Translations under genes and position numbers: made by a program
The notes under the pieces: model-generated
Databases searched by the model: none
Told to the model about the DNA's origin: nothing
Seen by the model: only the letters and a program-made list of their open reading frames with translations
DNA from: an uncultured Clostridia bacterium
GTDB taxonomy: Bacteria; Bacillota; Clostridia; Christensenellales; UBA1242
Direction of reading: 5' to 3'
DNA: 10,944 nucleotides
NCBI GenBank assembly: GCA_944383945.1
Contig: CALWRL010000018.1
Coordinates: 1 to 10,944, forward strand
Shown here: piece after piece, positions 6,211 through 10,944 of the stretch
Layout: each line of letters starts with the position of its first letter
Position numbering within the stretch: the first letter of the stretch is position 1

Positions 6211-6873
6211 TTAACTTACTAAATCAATTATATATTCACTTGCTCTGTCTATTGCTTGTTGAATTTTTTCCATATTTTCTTTTGAAATTTTTGAAAGAAC
6301 ATAATCAACTAAGTCCATTTTTTCACTTTTGCCTATTCCTATTCTAAGCCTTTTAAAATCTGTTGATTTTAAATTTAAAACAATGTTTCTAAGCCCGTTA
6401 TGAGTTCCGGCACTTCCGTTTTCACGATATCTATAAGTTCCAACATCTATGTCTATATCGTCTAAAACTATAAGAATTTTATCTAATGAAATTTTATATT
6501 TTTTTATTAATGATAAAACAGCTTCTCCGCTTAAATTCATAAAAGTTTGAGGCTTTGCTAAAATTATTTTGTTTCTTATTTTCCTTGTTTCAATTTTACC
6601 TGTTTTAGAATTTATTGCTGTTTCTTCTCTTTCAATAAAACCTTCGCCAGTTAGTGCTTTACACTCTTTTTTCTTTATATTTATATTTAGTTTTTTTGCT
6701 AAATTATCTACAAAAATAAACCCTAAATTGTGATAAGTATTATCATATTTTTTTTCAGGATTTCCTAACCCAACAATTAATTTAATTTGTTTTTTTTCGT
6801 TTTTATTTTTTATTGGATTTATTTTTGTAAAAACTTGCTCTAAAATACTTACTTTTGTTTCTTCTATAATCAT
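6211..6873 (-). CDS. pth: Peptidyl-tRNA hydrolase (Pth)
   Basis: 220 residues against a usual ~185-195. The core KLIVGLGNPEKKYDNTYHNLGF (31-52) contains N38 and catalytic H48 (E. coli N10 and H20). KPQTFMNLSG (107-116) contains N113 (N68). VLDDIDID contains D139 (D93), and GSAGTHNGL (153-161) contains N159 (N114). It cleaves peptidyl-tRNA dropped from ribosomes. The extra length is a ~29-residue N-terminal extension before the first beta strand and a ~20-residue insert at ~78-100. Minor changes are GNPE for the usual GNPG and TYHN for TRHN. The ATG at 6873 has no Shine-Dalgarno sequence, and no alternative ATG, GTG or TTG exists between it and the core. A consensus promoter places transcription start at the ATG itself, suggesting a leaderless mRNA. 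It is inverted relative to dnaA and lies between dnaA and dnaN, an unusual place for pth. Confidence 0.95.
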   Translation of the reverse strand: MIIEETKVSILEQVFTKINPIKNKNEKKQIKLIVGLGNPEKKYDNTYHNLGFIFVDNLAKKLNINIKKKECKALTGEGFIEREETAINSKTGKIETRKIRNKIILAKPQTFMNLSGEAVLSLIKKYKISLDKILIVLDDIDIDVGTYRYRENGSAGTHNGLRNIVLNLKSTDFKRLRIGIGKSEKMDLVDYVLSKISKENMEKIQQAIDRASEYIIDLVS

Positions 6874-6987
6874 ATTTTTATTATATATTATTTTGATATT
6901 TTTTCAAATTTATTTAAATATATTTTTTATTTTAATATTATTTATATTTTTAATTAATAATTTTTTTAAAAAAACAAATAATAAATT
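6874..6987. other. Nearly G/C-free tract between pth and the DUF1540 gene
   Basis: Only three G/C bases occur in 114 (6895, 6905, 6975), and 6906-6974 contains none. The left end includes the pth promoter; the right part must hold the unseen promoter of the small gene at 6999. Such a tract melts easily and could be an unwinding-type element or an UP-element-like promoter context, but no flanking DnaA boxes are evident. Confidence 0.5.
6880..6907 (-). promoter_or_regulatory. Promoter of pth, predicted to give a leaderless mRNA
   Basis: Read on the - strand: TTGAAA (6907-6902), 16-base spacer, TATAAT (6885-6880), then six bases AAAAAT and the ATG of pth at 6873. Transcription normally starts about 7 bases after the -10 box, which here is the A of the start codon. 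The lack of any ribosome site upstream agrees with this. Confidence 0.6.
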
Positions 6988-6998
6988 GGAGGTTAAAA

Positions 6999-7163
6999 AT
7001 GGAAGACAATTTTAACAATAACGAAGGCGTTTGTTGTGATGTTTGCGATTGTGTTTATAATCAAGATGGTTGCAACTGCAAAATGAAAACAATTAAAGTT
7101 ACAAAAGGCAACAATAACAACGCTCATTTTTGCAAATCTTTTGAAAGCAAAACAAATAATTAA
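6999..7163 (+). CDS. Small cysteine-rich DUF1540 protein
   Basis: 54 codons. An excellent GGAGG site lies 6 bases before ATG, and a terminator follows directly after TAA. Seven cysteines (12, 13, 16, 18, 25, 27, 45) follow the DUF1540 pattern: C-x-V-x-x-C-x-Y-N (13-21), C-x-x-x-x-I-x-V (27-34), then F-C-x-S-F (44-48). DUF1540 miniproteins are common in clostridia; the cysteine spacing suggests metal binding, but their function is not established. It is the only + strand gene between dnaA and dnaN and forms its own transcription unit, divergent from pth. The N-terminus is Asn/Asp-rich. I am confident it is a real gene and fairly confident of the family. Confidence 0.85.
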   Translation: MEDNFNNNEGVCCDVCDCVYNQDGCNCKMKTIKVTKGNNNNAHFCKSFESKTNN

Positions 7164-7198
7164 AAAATAAAAAATGCTGAATAATCAGCATTTTTTTA
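7164..7198. terminator. Bidirectional rho-independent terminator
   Basis: TGCTGA (7175-7180), loop ATAA, TCAGCA (7185-7190), extended by flanking A-run (7170-7174) and T-run (7191-7197). It ends the DUF1540 gene rightward and the convergent lipoprotein gene (stop at 7199-7201) leftward. Confidence 0.9.
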
Positions 7199-9340
7199 TT
7201 AATAAAGTAAATCTTTAATAACATCTAGGTTTGGTGTAAAGTCTATATCTTTTAATATTTCATCTTCATAAACAGCAACCTTTTCTTCATACATTGCATT
7301 GTAATATTCTTCAAAAACCAAATCGAAAAGAGTTTTATTCATTGTTAAGCCAAGTCTGTATTGATCCATTTTATAAAGTGAGTAATATTTGCCATTTCCT
7401 GCTTCTTCTGCTAACAAATCTTCTAATGTGAATTTTTCGTTATCAAAACATTCAAATAAATTGTTAACTTGTCCGCCATACATCATTGTACTAAATGCTG
7501 TGCTTTGAGTTTGCAATGTTTCAACTCCATCTTTGGTTTGCCAGTTTTGCATTAAAACAGTGTTAACTCCTGTTATTGTTCCGTTTTTATATAATTCTCT
7601 TGCGCATTCTACAAATTGATCTACAAAGCCGTTGTCTGTTTCTCCATCGCCCATAGCATACAAGTACCAGTTTTCACTGCTTCCGCCAAAAATTGAATTT
7701 TGAATTTGAATTGTTCCGGTGTCCACACTATACTTGTAAATATATTCATTAAACTTATCTGCTCTTTCGTTTTGATAATCTAAAACTGCTTGTTCATTAA
7801 TTGCACCATTTGCTAAAACACCTGTTTCAGTTGGAATGTAACTATGGCCATGAAGAACAATTTCCGTGTCTTTTACACCATAATATTTTACATAGATTTC
7901 ATCTAACTCTCTGTATAACGATGCAATCATTTCTTGAATTGTTTTAACATCTTCTGTAACATATCCTTCGGAATCTCTTTCATCAACCATCAACAATTTT
8001 GAGCCTATAATTTCTAGCAATTTTTGGTCGTATTCTGCTTGTGTTATGTTTCCTTTTTCAAGTTTAAACATTATGTCTATAACTTGATTTATAACTTCAT
8101 CCGAAGTGTTTGGAACAATTTTATTAAATTCTTCTAGATAGTATTCTTCGCTTTTTCCGTTTGCTTCACAATATTCTTTTAATTTGTTAATTTTTTGAAC
8201 TTGTGTTTCTGTTAGGTTAACAACTATGTGTGTTACATAGAAGAAATTTTCTGTTAAATCTTTTGTTGGAACGTAGAAAACATCTGCAATACTGTTAGAA
8301 CCACTTCCATAACTTCCATAATAGTTTGCTGAACCAACTGTTGTTGTTAATTCTTTAATGAAAACGTCTGGATCTTTATAATATCTATCATATGAGGCTT
8401 TAACTTTTGAAAGGTAGAAATTTAAAAAGTCTTCTGAATTAATATTAATTCCTTCTGTTTTATATTCATAAAGTTTGTTAATTAACATGTTTTCGTAAAG
8501 TATGTTGTATATCCTGTTAACTTCCCTTTCAAAAACTTCTTTACTTATTGTAGATAAATTTTTACCTTCTTCGTTATCTTTAAGTTGGTTTACATATCTT
8601 CTTAAAGATTCCATTGTAATTAATTTATTTTCTTGTTCTTCTTCTGTTAATTCTTGTTTATCTGAATATAATTTGTTTTTAGCTATACTTTCATAAACAT
8701 AATTAATGTCGAAAAGTTCTAAATTGTCGTCATCATAATCCAAAGCTTCACTTATTTCAACATATTCATATTCATCTTCGCCTTCTTCGTTTGTTTTAAC
8801 AACTAATATTTTCTTTATAATAACAATTTCATATTGTTTGGTTTCTTCATTAAAAACTATCTTTGCTTTTTTTTCATATGGTGTGTAGATAAAGTTTGTT
8901 TCTTGTTTTTTATCTTCTTCGTCTTTATCTTCTTCTTGTTTATCCAATTCTTTTTTAACCGCTTCTTCAAACGATTCGATGTTTGTAATAATAGAAGTGT
9001 AGGTTGTGTGCCATAGATAATTTTTCTCGGTATTAGTTAATGTTATAACTCCATTTTCAACCAATTTTTTTGCATCATTTAAATATAATTCTTTTGAAAC
9101 TAAATATTTGATTAATGAGTTTAATGCAACATTACTATCACCATTTGCCTGATTATAAAATGTTGAATAGTAATTATTATAACCATTAATAAAATCTTCT
9201 CGTGATATTGTTACCCCACCAGTTTCTACTACTATTTGATTTTTTATAGCTGTTTCGTTTTCAGGAAAAAGGTTGCACCCTGCAAAACAAAAGCACACAC
9301 ATAAAATCATTGCAAAAATTGAAAAAACCTTTTTGTTCAC
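7199..9340 (-). CDS. SurA/PrsA-like (parvulin-related) lipoprotein, putative extracytoplasmic foldase
   Basis: 713 residues from a GTG start with GAGG about 8 bases upstream. The N-terminus is a lipoprotein signal: basic NKK, hydrophobic 5-18, lipobox FAGC with Cys22 as the lipidated residue. Residues ~36-98 (VVETGGVTISREDFINGY, then ALNSLIKYLVSKELYLNDAK) match the start of SurA_N/PrsA-type chaperone domains. A parvulin-like beginning, FFYVTHIVV (366-374), is followed by a long helical insert; the continuation may be FGGSSENW (551-558) and FVDQFVECARELYKNGTIT (572-590). If so, the PPIase domain is split by ~170 residues and lacks much of the classic active-site pattern, so catalysis is uncertain. 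The acidic low-complexity stretch 130-148 and an acidic region at 182-210 are also odd. A role in folding exported proteins fits the family, but this is inference. It has its own strong promoter, and the position between dnaA and dnaN is unusual. Confidence 0.75.
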   Translation of the reverse strand: MNKKVFSIFAMILCVCFCFAGCNLFPENETAIKNQIVVETGGVTISREDFINGYNNYYSTFYNQANGDSNVALNSLIKYLVSKELYLNDAKKLVENGVITLTNTEKNYLWHTTYTSIITNIESFEEAVKKELDKQEEDKDEEDKKQETNFIYTPYEKKAKIVFNEETKQYEIVIIKKILVVKTNEEGEDEYEYVEISEALDYDDDNLELFDINYVYESIAKNKLYSDKQELTEEEQENKLITMESLRRYVNQLKDNEEGKNLSTISKEVFEREVNRIYNILYENMLINKLYEYKTEGININSEDFLNFYLSKVKASYDRYYKDPDVFIKELTTTVGSANYYGSYGSGSNSIADVFYVPTKDLTENFFYVTHIVVNLTETQVQKINKLKEYCEANGKSEEYYLEEFNKIVPNTSDEVINQVIDIMFKLEKGNITQAEYDQKLLEIIGSKLLMVDERDSEGYVTEDVKTIQEMIASLYRELDEIYVKYYGVKDTEIVLHGHSYIPTETGVLANGAINEQAVLDYQNERADKFNEYIYKYSVDTGTIQIQNSIFGGSSENWYLYAMGDGETDNGFVDQFVECARELYKNGTITGVNTVLMQNWQTKDGVETLQTQSTAFSTMMYGGQVNNLFECFDNEKFTLEDLLAEEAGNGKYYSLYKMDQYRLGLTMNKTLFDLVFEEYYNAMYEEKVAVYEDEILKDIDFTPNLDVIKDLLY

Positions 9341-9374
9341 TTTTTTACCTCACTATTATTTGTTTAGTCTTTGT

Positions 9375-9402
9375 ATTATACAACATTGTTAAATATTGTC
9401 AA
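9375..9402 (-). promoter_or_regulatory. Consensus promoter of the SurA-like lipoprotein gene
   Basis: Read on the - strand: TTGACA (9402-9397), 16-base spacer, TATAAT (9380-9375). Both hexamers are exact. The expected leader is ~28 bases and contains the GAGG ribosome site. The spacer holds TATTTAACA (9387-9395, - strand), a DnaA-box-like 9-mer. Confidence 0.8.
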
Positions 9403-9668
9403 AATAAAAATATATAAACATAATTAAAATTTTTTTGTTGAAATGTTGATAAAGAAAATAATCTTTCAACAAATTATTAACATTTTCTTGTTTGTAAAAA
9501 TTTGCGTATTTTGTGTTATTTTTGTTTTATTAATCGTGTAAAAACCTATATATTGATTTTATTAAAAGTTATTAACATTTCCACTTTCTATATTAAGATT
9601 AATATTATTTATCTATAAAATTAAATAAAAGAAAGGGCGCTGTTTTTTTGAAACTTTTATTAAAACAA
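9403..9668. other. Candidate oriC / DnaA-binding region in the divergent lipoprotein-dnaN gap
   Basis: This gene-free stretch between two outward promoters belongs to the longest intergenic region of the window (389 bases, 9341-9729). It contains DnaA-box-like 9-mers: ATTTCAACA (- strand, 9436-9444), TTATCAACA (- strand, 9444-9452), CTTTCAACA (+, 9463-9471), TTATTAACA (+, 9474-9482) and TTATTAACA (+, 9569-9577). Very AT-rich DNA surrounds them, and an isolated GC patch GGGCGC lies at 9635-9640, flanked by a short 8-bp inverted repeat (AATAAAAG at 9624, CTTTTATT at 9654). None is the canonical TTATCCACA, and single copies of TTATTAACA and TTATCAACA also occur inside genes elsewhere (near 10374 and 1280). 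The origin call therefore rests on clustering and gene context. Confidence 0.45.
9434..9473. repeat. 10-bp perfect inverted repeat with 20-base spacer in the candidate origin
   Basis: TTTGTTGAAA (9434-9443) and TTTCAACAAA (9464-9473) are exact reverse complements. The spacer (9444-9463) starts with TGTTGATAA, so both arms and the spacer share the TGTTGA core. It could be a hairpin, but paired binding sites for a protein such as DnaA read more naturally. Confidence 0.65.
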
Positions 9669-9697
9669 TTGAAAAAAAAAGATTAATTTGATATAAT
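9669..9697 (+). promoter_or_regulatory. Promoter of dnaN
   Basis: TTGAAA (9669-9674), 17-base spacer, TATAAT (9692-9697) with TGn immediately before it (TGATATAAT, the same extended -10 string as at dnaA). It shows dnaN is transcribed on its own here rather than from the dnaA promoter. The ribosome site AAAGGAG (9715-9721) lies 8 bases before ATG. Confidence 0.82.
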
Positions 9698-9729
9698 ATA
9701 TTTATACAATTAATAAAGGAGTTTTCATT

Positions 9730-10833
9730 ATGCAAATAGTATGTGATGGTTTAGATTTAAGCGAAGCAGTTATCAAAGTTTCAAGAGCTATTTCTGTTAA
9801 AACAACAAATCCTATTTTGGAAGGAATTAAACTTGTTGCAGATAATGATTGTTTAATTATTAGCGCAACAGATGGCGATCTTGGAATTGAAAAGAAAATT
9901 AAAGCAGAAGTTAAAGTTGAAGGGCAAACTGTTGTTCCTGGAAAATTTTTTGCTGAATTTATAAAAAAATTAACAAAGGAAAAAATAGAACTTACACTTA
10001 ATGAAAAAAATCAGTTAAAAATTAAATACACAGATAGTGTTGGGTCAATTCAATGTTATAATCCTATGGAATATCCAGATTTTAACAAAATTGATTCAAA
10101 CGATTTTTTTGCAATCAATCAATGTGATTTTAAAGATTTAATTAACAAAACAATTTTTTCTGTTGCTGTTGATGATAGCAGACCAATTTTAAAAGGTTGT
10201 TTACTTGAAATAAATGAAAAGAACATCAATGCTGTTGCTCTTGATGGTTATCGTTTAGCATATTGCAGTAAAGAGTTAAAGCACTCTACTGTAAAAACAA
10301 ATGTTATTGTTCCTTCTAGAAGTTTAAACGAGATTTCTAGAATTTTAGAAGATAACCAAGAAATTATTAACATATACATTTTAAAAAATTCTATAATGAT
10401 TGATTTGAAAGACACAAAGATTATATCTAAATTATTAGAAGGTGAATTTTTAAATTACAAACAAATAATACCAAACAATTTTGAAACATCTGTTGTTATA
10501 AACAAAACACAATTTGAAGATGCTTTGGATAGAGCTTCGCTTCTTTCAAAAATTGGACAAAACAATCTTGTTAAATTTGATATCAAAGAAAACAACATGG
10601 AAATAACATCTAATTCCGACATAGGAAATATTTCTGAAAATGTTAATGTTTCATTTAAGGGTAAAGATTTAAAGATTGCTTTTAATGCAAGATATTTTAT
10701 GGAAGCATCTAGAAACTTATCTAACGAATTTATTAAATTGAATTTTAATCAACCTACAAATCCTTGCGTTATTACACCTGTTGATAATGAAGAATTTAAA
10801 TTCTTAATTTTACCTGTTAGAATGATTAATTAA
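9730..10833 (+). CDS. dnaN: DNA polymerase III subunit beta (sliding clamp)
   Basis: 367 residues, the usual length, with three clamp repeats at ~1-122, ~126-247 and ~250-367. Typical elements are TTNPILEGIKL (25-35), the SRPILKGCLLEI strand (150-161), LDGYRLAYC (171-179) lining the peptide-binding pocket, EGEFLNYKQIIP (237-248), FNARYFMEA (318-326) and the C-terminal ILPVRM (360-365). The dimeric ring tethers DNA polymerase and other clamp-binding proteins to DNA. It has its own promoter and ribosome site and is followed directly by a terminator. The expected recF/recD-type neighbours are not seen within the window, so it appears monocistronic. It is separated from dnaA by ~3.55 kb. Confidence 0.98.
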   Translation: MQIVCDGLDLSEAVIKVSRAISVKTTNPILEGIKLVADNDCLIISATDGDLGIEKKIKAEVKVEGQTVVPGKFFAEFIKKLTKEKIELTLNEKNQLKIKYTDSVGSIQCYNPMEYPDFNKIDSNDFFAINQCDFKDLINKTIFSVAVDDSRPILKGCLLEINEKNINAVALDGYRLAYCSKELKHSTVKTNVIVPSRSLNEISRILEDNQEIINIYILKNSIMIDLKDTKIISKLLEGEFLNYKQIIPNNFETSVVINKTQFEDALDRASLLSKIGQNNLVKFDIKENNMEITSNSDIGNISENVNVSFKGKDLKIAFNARYFMEASRNLSNEFIKLNFNQPTNPCVITPVDNEEFKFLILPVRMIN

Positions 10834-10850
10834 AACAACAAATATACATA

Positions 10851-10883
10851 AAAAAACTCCAATATATTCTTTGGAGTTTTTTT
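10851..10883 (+). terminator. Rho-independent terminator after dnaN
   Basis: AAAAAACTCCAA (10851-10862) pairs with TTGGAGTTTTTT (10871-10882) around an 8-base loop, 18 bases after the dnaN stop. The A-run on the left means it could also act leftward. Beyond it, to the end of the window (10884-10944), I see no gene I can support. Confidence 0.9.
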
Positions 10884-10944
10884 ATATCTTTCAACTATCC
10901 ACTATCAGTTATTAGATATATTGATTGATTTTTACAAACCATTG

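Noticed and set aside
9443..9541. Short + frame of 32 hydrophobic residues (MLIKKIIFQQ...) in the candidate origin
   Set aside because: No ribosome site; T-rich DNA naturally encodes Phe/Leu/Ile, so a membrane-like peptide is expected by chance.
10895..10903. CTATCCACT, a 7/9 match to TTATCCACA after dnaN, within a weak ATATCT...AGATAT palindrome
   Set aside because: A single imperfect site at the window edge with no cluster; cannot be separated from chance.
1..10944. CRISPR array, tRNA, rRNA, insertion sequence or prophage
   Set aside because: No regularly spaced direct repeats, no cloverleaf or rRNA-like sequence, no transposase or phage proteins; the intergenic regions are accounted for by promoters, terminators and AT-rich DNA.
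10884..10944. Possible end of a leftward gene entering from the right edge
   Set aside because: The - strand has short open stretches (ending in TAG near 10897-10899) but too little sequence is present to support a coding call.

Overview
The window looks like the replication-origin neighbourhood of a very AT-rich bacterium of the Bacillota, most likely an uncultured clostridia-like lineage. The evidence is the classic divergent pair rpmH <- | -> dnaA, followed leftward by rnpA, yidD, yidC and jag/khpB. Gram-positive-type features support this: strong GGAGG-type ribosome binding sites, consensus SigA-like promoters, a lipoprotein, a DUF1540 Cys-rich miniprotein and no outer-membrane genes. I cannot place it more finely from sequence alone.

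Layout, left to right. (i) 2-286: the 3' end of an unrecognised, charged, coiled-coil-like gene on the + strand, converging on a bidirectional terminator at 291-330. (ii) 364-4650, all on the - strand: a probable seven-gene operon transcribed leftward as rpmH, rnpA, yidD, yidC, jag, an SH3-like membrane-anchored protein and a flavodoxin-fold oxidoreductase. It starts from a perfect TTGACA-17-TATAAT promoter at 4702-4730. rnpA/yidD and yidD/yidC overlap by 14 and 13 bases. rpmH (44 codons, 4516-4650) is easily missed because it is short. (iii) 4821-6179 (+): dnaA, with an extended -10 promoter. (iv) 6211-9340: an unusual block lying between dnaA and dnaN. It holds pth (-), a DUF1540 gene of 54 codons (+, 6999-7163) and a 713-residue SurA/parvulin-like lipoprotein (-). 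(v) 9341-9729: a 389-base divergent intergenic region with two strong outward promoters. It holds a cluster of non-canonical DnaA-box-like 9-mers and an inverted repeat, and is my best oriC candidate. (vi) 9730-10833 (+): dnaN, followed by a terminator at 10851-10883.

How the genes work together: dnaA and dnaN supply the initiator and the sliding clamp. rnpA and rpmH supply the RNase P protein and ribosomal protein L34. YidD, YidC and KhpB form the familiar membrane-insertion and RNA-binding set, and the lipoprotein plausibly extends the envelope-folding theme outside the membrane. Pth recycles peptidyl-tRNA.

I see no CRISPR array, tRNA, rRNA, insertion sequence or phage gene. The most interesting points are the split dnaA...dnaN pair, the candidate origin with non-standard boxes, a predicted leaderless pth mRNA, a nearly G/C-free tract upstream of pth, a hairpin at the 5' end of the rpmH operon, and a flavoprotein that has lost its usual cysteines. 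I do not see clear evidence of an entirely new system; these are variations on a known chromosomal core.
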